Shown here piece by piece: positions 7,873 through 15,741 of a stretch of DNA of 23,061 bases. This stretch comes from Balneolaceae bacterium (GTDB lineage Bacteria > Bacteroidota > Rhodothermia > Balneolales > Balneolaceae): assembly GCA_007123985.1 (NCBI GenBank), contig SLGA01000263.1:1-23061 (forward strand). The letters are read 5' to 3'. Position 1 is the stretch's first letter. Each line of letters starts with the position of its first letter. The notes under the pieces are model-generated. The model did not search any database. It was given only the letters and a program-made list of their open reading frames with translations, and was not told the origin of the DNA. The translations under genes were made by a program, and so were the position numbers.

Positions 7873-9228
7873 CTATTTCTTTTTGCCGCTCTGAATTTCT
7901 TCCAGTCTCTTCTTAAGAATTGGTTCTCTCCCTTCCGTTCCACTAATGTACCATCGCTTATTTTCCAAACCATCCGGCAGATATTCTTGGGCCACCCAGT
8001 TCCTGGGAAAGTTATGCGGGTACTCGTAGTCGTCAGACGCATTTCCAGTATCCATATACATCGACGCTAATTTATTTGCAGTTTTATCCTTCAGATGTGC
8101 AGGTACTTCTCTCACTCCATTCTTTTTAATCTCTTCTGCAACCTCAAATATAGCTTTGGTACTGTTGCTTTTGGGCGCCATTGAAAGGAAAATCACGGCA
8201 TGAGACAAAAAATATAATCCTTCTGGCATTCCATTTTTTAAAAATGCTTCATGAGCGGCCTGTACTACCGTAATTGCATACGGATCTGCCATTCCCACAT
8301 CCTCTGATGAAAAAATAAATAATCGTCTGAAAATAAATCCCGGATCTTCACCTCCTTCAAGCATTGCCATCATCCAATAAAGAGCTGCATCCGGATCAGA
8401 TCCTCTCAGGGATTTTATCATTGCAGACATATAATGATAGTGTTCATCACCGGTTCTGTCGTACCGAACTGTTCGGCGCTGAATTGACTGTTTTGCAATT
8501 TCAAGTGTAATCGTTACCTCACCGGATGGGCTTTTTGGTGTAGATAGTGCAGCAACTTCAAGGGCGTTGAGAGCGTTTCGAATATCTCCTCCGGCATAAT
8601 CTGCAAGATATTCTGCAGCATTTTTTTCAAGATCAATATTCAGGTAACCCAGCCCTCTTTCGGCATCATCCAACGAACGCCTGATCATTTTCAACACTTC
8701 TTCTGTAGTAAGCGGATAGAGTTCGAATAGCTGGCACCTTGAGAGCAGCGGGCTTACCAGCGAATAAAATGGATTTTCTGTTGTAGCCCCTACAAGCGTA
8801 ATAATGCCCGATTCAAGATGTGGTAACAGAGCATCCTGTTGTGCTCTGTTCCATCGGTGAATTTCATCCACAAAAAGAATCGTTTTCTTACCATTTGCTT
8901 TTTTTTGATGCTCTGCCTTCGCTACAACATTTCGGAGCTCTTTGATTCCATCAAGAACGGCATTGATCACTTCGAACCGGGCATCGATCTCCCTTGAAAT
9001 AACATGAGCAAGCGTAGTTTTTCCGGAACTTGGCGGGCCATGAAAAATCAGTGATCCGATAATGCCCGATTTGATCATTCGATTGAGCATTTTTCCCTCG
9101 CCAACAAGATGCTCCTGGCCTGCAAACTCATCGAGAGAGCCCGGGCGCATTCGTGTTGCCAGCGGTTGATCTGACTTATTATCGCTACTAAACTTATTTT
9201 CAGCTGTATTTTCTTCAAACAGATCCAT
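7873..9228 (-). CDS. rarA: Replication-associated recombination protein A (RarA/MgsA AAA+ ATPase)
   Basis: A 451-residue cytoplasmic AAA+ ATPase of the RarA/MgsA/WRNIP1 family, which acts at stalled replication forks. It has Walker A GPPSSGKT (residues 64-71), Walker B ILFVDEIHRW (D121/E122), sensor 1 GATTENP and an arginine finger in LLSRC (R164). The C-terminal tetramerisation and DNA-related region is complete, with the family-typical YMSAMIKSLRGSDPDAALYW. The start is supported by an AAAAGGTG ribosome binding site 5 bp before the ATG. It is divergent from the CBS-domain gene. Its stop lies about 20 bp from a terminator hairpin that faces the other way. Confidence 0.96.
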   Translation of the reverse strand: MDLFEENTAENKFSSDNKSDQPLATRMRPGSLDEFAGQEHLVGEGKMLNRMIKSGIIGSLIFHGPPSSGKTTLAHVISREIDARFEVINAVLDGIKELRNVVAKAEHQKKANGKKTILFVDEIHRWNRAQQDALLPHLESGIITLVGATTENPFYSLVSPLLSRCQLFELYPLTTEEVLKMIRRSLDDAERGLGYLNIDLEKNAAEYLADYAGGDIRNALNALEVAALSTPKSPSGEVTITLEIAKQSIQRRTVRYDRTGDEHYHYMSAMIKSLRGSDPDAALYWMMAMLEGGEDPGFIFRRLFIFSSEDVGMADPYAITVVQAAHEAFLKNGMPEGLYFLSHAVIFLSMAPKSNSTKAIFEVAEEIKKNGVREVPAHLKDKTANKLASMYMDTGNASDDYEYPHNFPRNWVAQEYLPDGLENKRWYISGTEGREPILKKRLEEIQSGKKK

Positions 9229-9282
9229 AAATCACCTTTTCTGTACTTATTCTGTGGGATATCTATAATAAAAAGTAAACGC

Positions 9283-9341
9283 AACAAATTGGATTCCCTT
9301 GACTATCAGATCAAAAATTTGTTAATAGAGTTCAATAGTCA
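9283..9341. promoter_or_regulatory. Two interleaved inverted repeats in the rarA / CBS-gene divergent spacer
   Basis: AACAAATT (9283-9290) is the exact complement of AATTTGTT (9316-9323), and TGACTAT (9300-9306) is the exact complement of ATAGTCA (9335-9341). The order A-B-A'-B' is that of a pseudoknot or of two overlapping operators. The second arm ends 16 bp before the CBS-gene ATG. AT-rich arms make chance possible. Confidence 0.3.
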
Positions 9342-9357
9342 CTAAAAAAGAAGAATC

Positions 9358-9795
9358 ATGAAAGTAAAGGAAGTTCTGAGTCGCAAAGGTAGTGATATTT
9401 ATTCAATCCGTTCTGATAAGACTGTATATGATGCCATTAAAATGATGTCGGAACTCAACATCGGTGCATTACTGGTAATTGATGACGGCAAATTTGTCGG
9501 GATTATTTCTGAACGTGATTACAGAGATAAAGTAATTTTGAAGGGCAGGCAGTCGAAATCAACCCCTGTTAAAGATATAATGACGGATAAGGTATTCTGT
9601 GTTAGCTACGATGAAGATGTAAAGATGTGCATGAGAATTATGACTCAGAGAAAAATAAGGCATTTACCAGTTCTTAAAGGCGAAGATTTAGAAGGTTTAA
9701 TTTCAATTGGTGATGTAGTAAAATCGGTAATTGATGAGCAAAAGTATGAAATTGAATCTCTCAGAGAATTTATTGGAGGCAGTTACCCGGTTTAG
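9358..9795 (+). CDS. CBS-domain pair protein
   Basis: A 145-residue soluble protein made only of two CBS domains (a Bateman module): residues about 10-65 (VYDAIKMMSELNIGALLVID, then GIISERDY) and 75-130 (MCMRIMTQRKIRHLPVL, then GLISIGDVV). Such modules bind adenine nucleotides such as AMP, ATP or S-adenosylmethionine and work as energy sensors on partner proteins. No enzymatic domain is attached, so it probably acts in trans. An AAGAAG stretch precedes the ATG. It is transcribed away from rarA; a functional link to it is not evident. Confidence 0.93.
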   Translation: MKVKEVLSRKGSDIYSIRSDKTVYDAIKMMSELNIGALLVIDDGKFVGIISERDYRDKVILKGRQSKSTPVKDIMTDKVFCVSYDEDVKMCMRIMTQRKIRHLPVLKGEDLEGLISIGDVVKSVIDEQKYEIESLREFIGGSYPV

Positions 9796-9880
9796 TTGTA
9801 TCTATTTGATCAGATAACCGGCAAGTATACAAACGAATGTAATCCCTCCTAAATAATGAATATTCAATAGCTGCGTTATC

Positions 9881-9915
9881 TTGCTGTTATTTAAAACGGC
9901 TTCTGCCTATCTTTG
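9881..9915 (+). promoter_or_regulatory. Candidate promoter for the FISUMP lipoprotein gene
   Basis: TATCTTTG (9908-9915) is an exact TAnnTTTG -7 element, with a TTG at 9881-9883, 24 bp upstream (slightly long). Transcription would start about 9922, after the possible in-frame TTG at 9913. This supports the ATG at 9946 as the true start of the next gene. Confidence 0.45.
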
Positions 9916-9945
9916 GGAATTGGAAGTATTATCGATTTGTACTTT

Positions 9946-10659
9946 ATGAAGAACCTTGCAATTATTCTCTTATCTGTAGCTGCACTCACATTTGTATCGT
10001 GCTCTCTTTTTCTTAGCGATGTGGATGACCCCGGTGTTGTTGAGCATGGTTATATGTCTGGAGTTACTCCTGTCAATACAGCAATTTTTCAGAATAGAGT
10101 CTATCCGACTGTAAAAGCCAACTGGCCGGGTCCGGGCGGGAATAAAGTTTGGTTAGCTGTTAATCTTGGGGCTACCGACAAACCCACTTCCTCCGTGGAT
10201 TCGAATTCGAGCCGTGCCGGGTGGTATTTTCAATTCAATCGCAGCCAGGCTTTTCATCATAATGGCAGCCAGCTAACCCCTCAATGGAGAGTAAATTCTA
10301 TTGATCAAAATACTGTATGGGAACCTCAAAATGATCCTTGCAGACTCCTTTTGGCAGAACCGTGGAGATTACCAACTGTTGAGGAACTTCGCGCTTTCAG
10401 GGAAGCTCCCATTGAAAGAGGTGGAATGGGCGAAGGTAATCGTACAAGTGCTTTCAACTCTACCCTTCAACTTCACGCCGCAGGCTCTCTCCATTCATTT
10501 TCAGGTGATTTACGTGACCGTGGCTCAAACGGTTCATACTGGGCTTCCGATCAGTTTAACAGCCGAAATGGCGAAGCATTTGGCTTCAGTGAAACCGGAA
10601 GCGGCACGTTTGCCGGCAATAAAGCATTTGGCCGTTCTGTTCGCTGTATTAAAGATTAA
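9946..10659 (+). CDS. FISUMP-domain lipoprotein
   Basis: A 237-residue exported lipoprotein. The start at 9946 gives a clean lipoprotein signal ending FVSC (Cys19); the longer frame from TTG 9913 adds eleven residues that overlap a promoter-like element. The C-terminal two thirds match the Fibrobacter succinogenes major-domain (FISUMP) type: VWLAVNLGAT, WRLPTVEELRAF, GSYWASD and the ending GRSVRCIKD. The family is frequent on Bacteroidota cell surfaces, with no known activity. It stands alone between a CBS-domain gene and corA. Cys residues near PCRLLL and in VRCIKD may form the disulfide seen in similar folds (inference). Confidence 0.85.
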   Translation: MKNLAIILLSVAALTFVSCSLFLSDVDDPGVVEHGYMSGVTPVNTAIFQNRVYPTVKANWPGPGGNKVWLAVNLGATDKPTSSVDSNSSRAGWYFQFNRSQAFHHNGSQLTPQWRVNSIDQNTVWEPQNDPCRLLLAEPWRLPTVEELRAFREAPIERGGMGEGNRTSAFNSTLQLHAAGSLHSFSGDLRDRGSNGSYWASDQFNSRNGEAFGFSETGSGTFAGNKAFGRSVRCIKD

Positions 10660-10774
10660 ATTATCGGCTGAACTCTATTCTAACATCTTCAAGAGTGTAT
10701 TTTCTATCTGCTCTGATATAGCTATGTTAAGATATTAGGTAATTTCTCATCAACTGTCCTGCAAACTATCTTTT

Positions 10775-11917
10775 ATGAAACTCAAACCTTCCCAAATCAC
10801 CCGTAAACTTGAATCTCTCTTTCTGAACAATCATGTAAAGCGTGTATACAGAAAGCCGCCGGGCCAGATGCCGGGTACAGCCATTCATACAGGTGCAAAG
10901 AGAGTTGAGAATGTTACAATGACTATTCACGATTTTGACCTTTCACACTACGATGTGATTCCGATCGAAAAAGTTGAAAAATCAGAACCTTACATACTAA
11001 ACAAATCCAAAACATGGATACAGGTTTGCGGGCTGCACGATGTTGATAAACTGCGCACCATTTGGGATTATTTTGAACTCCATCCCCTCATTCAGGAAGA
11101 TATTGTTAGCACCTCTCAGCGCCCGAAAGTGGAATTTTATGAAGATGCAGTCTTTATCGTAATGCGGCTAATAACCCACAAAACAGAGCCGAACGGTACC
11201 ATTAATTTGCATACAGAACAGGTAAGTATTGTACTTGGAAAAAACTATGTACTCTCTTTTCAAGAAACTGACGAACCCATTTTTGAACCTATATTGAAAC
11301 GCCTACAGCAACAAACTACAAGGCTGCGTAAACTCGGACCCGATTATCTTGCCTATGCGCTGATGGATACCATTGTGGATCACTATTTCCACTCACTTGA
11401 TCTTGTAAGTATTTCCATTGAAGAAGTTGAAGAAAAAATAATAGACAAACCTGAAGAGAGACATCTGCAGAAAATTCATGCACTTCGAAGAGATATGATT
11501 TTTCTTCGAAAATCGGTTTGGTCACTGCGTGATGGCATTAATTCGATGATTCGGGATGATTCACCACTCATCTCAAATGAGGTAAAAATCTTTCTGCGAG
11601 ATGTGTATGATCATGTAGTTCAGGTAATAGACAGCATTGAAACCAGCCGTGAGATGATTATAGGCCTGTACGACATGTATATGTCGGCTTTGAGCATAAA
11701 AATGAACGAAGTAATGAAAGTTCTTACCATTATTGCCACAATATTCATTCCACTCACGTTTATTGCAGGAATTTACGGAATGAATTTTGACCCCGAAGCC
11801 AGCCCGTTCAATATGCCTGAGCTTAACTGGTATTTTGGATATCCCATCTCACTAATTTTCATGCTCTCAATTGCATTAGGCCTTCTCTTATTTTTCAAAA
11901 GGAAAGGATGGTTTTAG
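10775..11917 (+). CDS. corA: Magnesium/cobalt channel CorA
   Basis: A 380-residue inner-membrane divalent cation channel. The long N-terminal cytoplasmic alpha/beta domain and coiled helices (to about residue 315) are followed by two transmembrane helices, with the signature YGMN at 334-337 between them. The loop FDPEASPFNMPEL resembles the acidic loop of Thermotoga-type CorA, and the C-terminus FFKRKGWF is basic, as usual. It probably forms a pentamer taking up Mg2+ (family knowledge). The stop overlaps the end of the convergent mtgA gene by 4 bp. The 115-bp spacer before it shows no convincing promoter. Confidence 0.96.
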   Translation: MKLKPSQITRKLESLFLNNHVKRVYRKPPGQMPGTAIHTGAKRVENVTMTIHDFDLSHYDVIPIEKVEKSEPYILNKSKTWIQVCGLHDVDKLRTIWDYFELHPLIQEDIVSTSQRPKVEFYEDAVFIVMRLITHKTEPNGTINLHTEQVSIVLGKNYVLSFQETDEPIFEPILKRLQQQTTRLRKLGPDYLAYALMDTIVDHYFHSLDLVSISIEEVEEKIIDKPEERHLQKIHALRRDMIFLRKSVWSLRDGINSMIRDDSPLISNEVKIFLRDVYDHVVQVIDSIETSREMIIGLYDMYMSALSIKMNEVMKVLTIIATIFIPLTFIAGIYGMNFDPEASPFNMPELNWYFGYPISLIFMLSIALGLLLFFKRKGWF

Positions 11918-12804
11918 TGATCAAGGTTCAGAAGTGAATCTGGCAGATCAATTTCAAGCAGTAAACTATCTGATATCACACTATCCACTTGCTGAATTTG
12001 AATAGTATCCCGAAGGGTTTCATCCAGAAGAAATTCTTCATCTAATCGCAAAGGATCCAGGTCTTCCTCCTCCGGGTCTTCAGAAACAGGTATTTGAATA
12101 TAGGCAGTTCCAGTTAACTGAGTCATCTGCCTGAGAATCCAGCGACTGCGCTGCTCGGCATATGGCGAAGGTGGATTCACTCTCATCCGTTTTGGGCTGG
12201 GTAAAACAGCTGCCATTCGGGCCGCTTGTTCCGGCGATAGTTCTGTCGCTGTCTGATCAAAAAAATATACGGAGGCCTTACCGATACCAAACAAACCCGG
12301 ACCAAATTCCGCGATGTTCAGGTACACTTCAATGATTCGTTCTTTCGGCCAGAAAAATTCAATTAATACTGTAATACCTGCTTCAAGCCCCTTCCTGAAA
12401 AATGAGTGCGCCGGCCACAAATAGAGATTTTTAGCAACCTGTTGGGATATTGTACTCGCACCCCTCGATCTTTGCCCCGTTTGCCTCTGCTCCCACGCCT
12501 CTTTGATTGACTCGATGTCAAATCCCTGATGCTCCCAGAAAAGCTGATCTTCAGAAGCCACTACAGCCCACTTCAAATGTTCCGGTATATCTGTAGCTTC
12601 AATCCAGTATTCCCGGAGGTTATATTTCTCCGCTCCCAGTTCAGCCCAATCCTCCTGAATTGTAAAACTGGTAAACGGTGGATTAAACCATCGCAAAACA
12701 ATCACTGAAAGAAGAAATATGATTCCAAAAACTGCAATGGTTGCTGCAACAGCTTTAAAGTAAAAGCCAGGTTTTTTGAACAGTGATTTGGTTTCTTTAT
12801 TCAT
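11914..12804 (-). CDS. mtgA: Monofunctional peptidoglycan glycosyltransferase MtgA with acidic C-terminal tail
   Basis: A 296-residue GT51 enzyme that polymerises lipid II into glycan strands at the periplasmic face. An N-terminal membrane anchor lies at about residues 16-37. GT51 motifs follow: EDQLFWEHQGFD with catalytic Glu85, RGASTISQQVAKNL (114-127), RKGLE with E141, and KERIIEVYLNIAEFG. No transpeptidase domain is present. After the domain ends (about residue 235), some 60 residues are rich in Asp, Glu and Leu (EDPEEEDLD, then DEEFLLDETL), an extension not found in E. coli MtgA (242 aa). It is convergent with corA and overlaps it by 4 bp. Confidence 0.95.
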   Translation of the reverse strand: MNKETKSLFKKPGFYFKAVAATIAVFGIIFLLSVIVLRWFNPPFTSFTIQEDWAELGAEKYNLREYWIEATDIPEHLKWAVVASEDQLFWEHQGFDIESIKEAWEQRQTGQRSRGASTISQQVAKNLYLWPAHSFFRKGLEAGITVLIEFFWPKERIIEVYLNIAEFGPGLFGIGKASVYFFDQTATELSPEQAARMAAVLPSPKRMRVNPPSPYAEQRSRWILRQMTQLTGTAYIQIPVSEDPEEEDLDPLRLDEEFLLDETLRDTIQIQQVDSVISDSLLLEIDLPDSLLNLDH

Positions 12805-12968
12805 AAAATTTAGAATGTTACGGAGAGTATGATCAGGTGATTTCTTTAAACGTTTCTAAATAGAACGAACCTGTTATTTGAATAATGTCAATTTTCACTG
12901 AGAATTTGAGGTAACTGTAAAACGATAGTAATAAATCATCCATTTTTTATGATCTAATCTTACTCTTT

Positions 12969-13229
12969 TTATGAGACATGTACTTCTGTCTCATTCTTAT
13001 CACATTTGGTAAATGTGATCACTAATCTGCCTGCAAATAAAATCAGAAATGTAAAAAACATGATTGGTAAAAATTGAGTTTTACTTCCAACTGATGACGT
13101 AAATTGATCGAAAATTTCGTTACTCTCTTTATGCGGATTTGCTGCCCCTATGCTTGTAGGTACCGCCATATACAGAACAGGAAAAACATATTTGATATAC
13201 ATATATGCTTTATCAAACCGGAATATCAA
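12969..13229 (-). CDS. Possible small two-helix membrane protein (hypothetical)
   Basis: An 86-codon frame with two hydrophobic stretches (about residues 11-29 and 52-71) and a charged tail rich in Lys, Asp and Glu. I do not recognise it. Other starts are Met10 and Met12. No ribosome binding site is visible. Near its 3' end is a perfect 9-bp inverted repeat (12999-13019), followed by a second hairpin (12973-12992). It could be a real small membrane protein or a chance frame; the membrane-like pattern and the otherwise empty 520-bp spacer slightly favour real. Confidence 0.4.
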   Translation of the reverse strand: MIFRFDKAYMYIKYVFPVLYMAVPTSIGAANPHKESNEIFDQFTSSVGSKTQFLPIMFFTFLILFAGRLVITFTKCDKNETEVHVS

Positions 13230-13325
13230 AGTTTCTTAATTGAAGTGTTCAACTTTTCCCGACGAGCATAACTCAATACAAAGGTGTTTTTAGTATAACA
13301 TTCTCAAATCTCATAACAGTTATCT

Positions 13326-13964
13326 ATGTCAATCTCTGAAGATCAAAAAGTAATCGCTAAAGTAATTGCTCATTTTACGCTGGATTATGTACGCTGGACA
13401 CAACTTGTGCCAATGGTTATAGGCTGGGCTTTTGCCATAATCATGGTGCTTGCCCTTTTGCTTGTGGCTTTTCAGGGGGAGATAGATTCACTATTGACAC
13501 GCGCTGAACCTGCGATAGAACGTTGGTTCGGTGCCCCAGCGGAGGTAAATGAAGCACAACATGGTGATGAGTCCGGAACAATTGAGATAACAGATGATAA
13601 TATCATGCCCTGGATTTACAGAATTTGGGGTGGTTTTGCTTTTATCGGCTGGATTTTTAGTATGATTCGAACGAAACTTTTTGGCCCCAAACCTCCAAAA
13701 AAATTACGGAAGAAGATTTTTCACGCAGGAATAGCTTCTCTTGGATTTGTTGCCTTGCTTACTTTCGGCACGATGGTATTAGGAGGCACAACAGGAAATA
13801 CGAGTTTTGAATTAATGGTACCGTTTGTCTTACTGCCAATTCTTCTTTTTGTGGTAAGTGTTTGGGGGTTATCAATCAGTCATATCATTACTAAAATTCA
13901 GGGTGAAATTGACAAACTGGGAAATTCTAATCCTGAAAAAGAACAGATCAAAACTACCATTTGA
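13326..13964 (+). CDS. Hypothetical four-helix membrane protein
   Basis: A 212-residue protein I do not recognise. Four hydrophobic segments are predicted at about residues 27-49, 98-114, 132-152 and 162-186. An acidic loop (about 50-95) lies between the first two, and a very basic loop (PKPPKKLRKK, 121-130) between the second and third, which should face the cytoplasm. The C-terminus is polar (QGEIDKLGNSNPEKEQ). Its own promoter is likely in the 96-bp spacer before it, since the gene upstream is divergent. It may be co-transcribed with the sulfotransferase gene 50 bp downstream. Confidence 0.75.
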   Translation: MSISEDQKVIAKVIAHFTLDYVRWTQLVPMVIGWAFAIIMVLALLLVAFQGEIDSLLTRAEPAIERWFGAPAEVNEAQHGDESGTIEITDDNIMPWIYRIWGGFAFIGWIFSMIRTKLFGPKPPKKLRKKIFHAGIASLGFVALLTFGTMVLGGTTGNTSFELMVPFVLLPILLFVVSVWGLSISHIITKIQGEIDKLGNSNPEKEQIKTTI

Positions 13965-14014
13965 TTTTAATTTGTATCTCTGTTTCTTGTGAGCACTAAA
14001 TAACGTGAAATGGA

Positions 14015-14920
14015 ATGTTATTCATGCCTAAACATCAGAGCTCATTAAAACCAGTATTCGTAACCGGAACACCAAGAAGTGGTACTACCCTCCTGTATCG
14101 CACTCTTTTAAAACACCCATCATTCAAGCCTGCTTCTCTTTGTCTTGAAGAAACGCATCTCTTTGCAAGGCCCCATAGTGCCATTCGCAGTACAAAGCGT
14201 CCAAACTCATTATTTCACTACATGCTGGATGCTGAAGCAGTGTACAATCAGTATCTCCAATCCATTAAACCTGAAATACGCTGGCAAAAGGTCTGCAAAA
14301 AACTGAGACTCTCTCTATTCATCCGCAATGACGAAACGTACTGGCAGATTTTAAAGAACCAATCTGTTATATGTAAATATTTCAATCATGCAAAAGAGGC
14401 TAGAGGTTGCGCACGCATTGTTGAAAAAACTCCCCGACATATTCATTTTATAAAGCGCATCCGCACTACTTTTCCCGGCTCAAAAATCATCATCACAATG
14501 AGGCATCCGGTTGATGTGTATGCTTCGTATTTGAAACGCAGAAAAAAAGATCCGGATAATTCATGGTTGAAAATCACCGTTGAAGAGTTCGTGAAAAACT
14601 ATCGTAAAATGTGTGAAATTTCACATTCCATGTCCACAAGTAATCAAGCTTTCAGCCTCAAATACGAAGATTTCGTTCAAAATCCGGATTATCATTTTGA
14701 GCAAATATGCAGTTACATTGAAGAACCATTTCTGAAAGAACTTTTGAATGAAGGCGAACCTGAATTGAAAGATTATAAAATCGATCCTCTTCTCGCAAAG
14801 CCTATTACTGTAAAAGTTAAAGACTGGAATGAGTTTGTAACGGTAGATCAGGCAGCTTTTATTGAAAATAGACTACAGATGGAAATGGATGTGCTGGAGT
14901 ATCATTCAAAGTTAAGATGA
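14015..14920 (+). CDS. Sulfotransferase-family protein (PAPS-dependent)
   Basis: A 301-residue protein with the sulfotransferase fold. The 5'-phosphosulfate loop VTGTPRSGTTLL is at residues 16-27, with R21, S22, T24 and T25, and the 3'-phosphate motif is MRHPVDVYASY with R163 and S171. It should transfer sulfate from PAPS to a hydroxyl or amino group of a glycan, lipid or small molecule; the acceptor is not visible. No PAPS synthesis genes or glycan genes are nearby. Met1 (14015) and Met4 (14024) are both possible starts. A hairpin with a short T-run follows the stop. Confidence 0.88.
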   Translation: MLFMPKHQSSLKPVFVTGTPRSGTTLLYRTLLKHPSFKPASLCLEETHLFARPHSAIRSTKRPNSLFHYMLDAEAVYNQYLQSIKPEIRWQKVCKKLRLSLFIRNDETYWQILKNQSVICKYFNHAKEARGCARIVEKTPRHIHFIKRIRTTFPGSKIIITMRHPVDVYASYLKRRKKDPDNSWLKITVEEFVKNYRKMCEISHSMSTSNQAFSLKYEDFVQNPDYHFEQICSYIEEPFLKELLNEGEPELKDYKIDPLLAKPITVKVKDWNEFVTVDQAAFIENRLQMEMDVLEYHSKLR

Positions 14921-14926
14921 AAAATT

Positions 14927-14948
14927 ATCGGATTTACTTTCCGATTTT
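14927..14948 (+). terminator. Weak terminator after the sulfotransferase gene
   Basis: ATCGGA (14927-14932) pairs with TCCGAT (14940-14945) across a 7-nt loop and is followed by TTTT when read on the + strand. The stem is short. It is directly followed by a larger hairpin (14944-15002). Confidence 0.5.
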
Positions 14949-15002
14949 AAAGTCACTTTGGGTTGAGTACCGGCAACCCAAAGCTGGTTCCGCCTTTAAA
15001 AT
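14944..15002. repeat. Long imperfect palindrome between convergent genes
   Basis: An inner perfect 10-bp stem, CTTTGGGTTG (14956-14965) / CAACCCAAAG (14974-14983), lies inside an outer perfect 9-bp stem, ATTTTAAAG (14944-14952) / CTTTAAAAT (14994-15002), separated by unequal internal loops. No T-run follows it on either strand, so it is not a standard terminator. It sits between the convergent sulfotransferase and DUF302 genes, and could stabilise both mRNA ends or be a REP-like element. Confidence 0.7.
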
Positions 15003-15021
15003 TAAAGTATAGATAGAATTG

Positions 15022-15504
15022 TTACCTGGTAAGCTTCACAAGAACATCTTCAATCTCTGATGCTGCAGTTTGCATAACTTCATTGATAACTCCACCAAAT
15101 GGTTTTGCTAAGAGCTCAGAATCCATTCGTGCAATATATGTCTTACCATCACTTTTTTCATAGATTGCAACTCTGCAGGGCATCATTGGTGAAACGATTC
15201 GTTCATCATCAAGTACCAAAATTTCAGCAGAATATTTAGAAGAGCAGAGTTCATAAATCTTAACACTCATTACATCATGGCCGTGACTTTTCAATGTTTC
15301 TTGCATATCGTGTATGGTTAACACACTCCATCCGGCTTTATTTAGCTCTTCATCAAGCATTTCAATCGTTGTTTCAAAGTCGTATTTAGATTCATCTTCA
15401 AGCATCATTAAGCCGGGCAAACTGTAAAACCCAATGATTCCAACCAGTAAACCACCCACTAATGCGCTAAAAAGACCTGTTATTGCATATTTCATAGTAT
15501 ACAT
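15022..15504 (-). CDS. Membrane-anchored DUF302 protein
   Basis: A 160-residue protein with one N-terminal hydrophobic anchor (about residues 5-29) and a DUF302 domain outside the membrane. The DUF302 core appears as YELCSSKYSAEIL, VSPMMPCRVAIYEK and GKTYIARM. Two cysteines (C87 and C110) in these blocks are placed to bind a metal or form a disulfide. The function of DUF302 is not established. Met1 and Met4 are both possible starts. An almost perfect inverted repeat ends about 10 bp upstream of the start, suggesting a dedicated repressor. Confidence 0.85.
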   Translation of the reverse strand: MYTMKYAITGLFSALVGGLLVGIIGFYSLPGLMMLEDESKYDFETTIEMLDEELNKAGWSVLTIHDMQETLKSHGHDVMSVKIYELCSSKYSAEILVLDDERIVSPMMPCRVAIYEKSDGKTYIARMDSELLAKPFGGVINEVMQTAASEIEDVLVKLTR

Positions 15505-15513
15505 TTTTATGTT

Positions 15514-15535
15514 ATTACTTGTATTTACATGTAAT
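15514..15535. promoter_or_regulatory. Candidate operator upstream of the DUF302 gene
   Basis: ATTACTTGT and ACATGTAAT form an inverted repeat of 9-bp arms with one mismatch and a 4-bp spacer (ATTT). It is centred about 20 bp before the DUF302 start, where a repressor could block transcription or translation initiation. The size resembles sites of small dimeric winged-helix regulators such as the MarR family (inference). No regulator gene is adjacent. Confidence 0.5.
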
Positions 15536-15627
15536 ATACTTTATTCCATTTTAAGTTTCAAATCACTCTATTAAGCAGTGTCTAAAAAAATATCCCGACA
15601 GGTCTTCCAATCAGCTGGAGTTCAAAC

Positions 15628-15741
15628 GTGGTGGATATGCCGCCGAAGCACTGCTTTAAAATGTCAGCCCTCGTACTGTTTGGTAGTTTCATATCACAAA
15701 AAAGCCCCATCAAAGTAATTAAGCTTTGTGGGTCTTTTTAT
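15628..15741 (-). repeat. Decayed ssrA-3'-end-like unit 1 (most distal)
   Basis: The first 15 bp (GTGGTGGATATGC...) are a poor match to the end of tmRNA, then comes a GAAGCACTGCTT palindrome (15645-15657). About 40 bp further is a terminator-like hairpin at about 15700-15738 (GCCCCATCAAAG / CTTTGTGGGTC) with T-runs on both sides. Layout and length (114 bp) match the two units that follow, but sequence similarity is low at its start. Confidence 0.45.

Noticed and set aside
10301..10738. A 145-codon + strand frame
   Set aside because: It overlaps the FISUMP lipoprotein in another frame and shows no domain or signal.
12999..13019. A CRP-type operator
   Set aside because: The half-sites are in the reverse order (TCACA then TGTGA) with the wrong spacer, and the site is inside an ORF end.
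14015..15504. A defence or biosynthetic island around the sulfotransferase, unknown membrane protein and DUF302 gene
   Set aside because: The genes are not arranged as one operon and no partner enzymes, nucleases or mobility genes are present.
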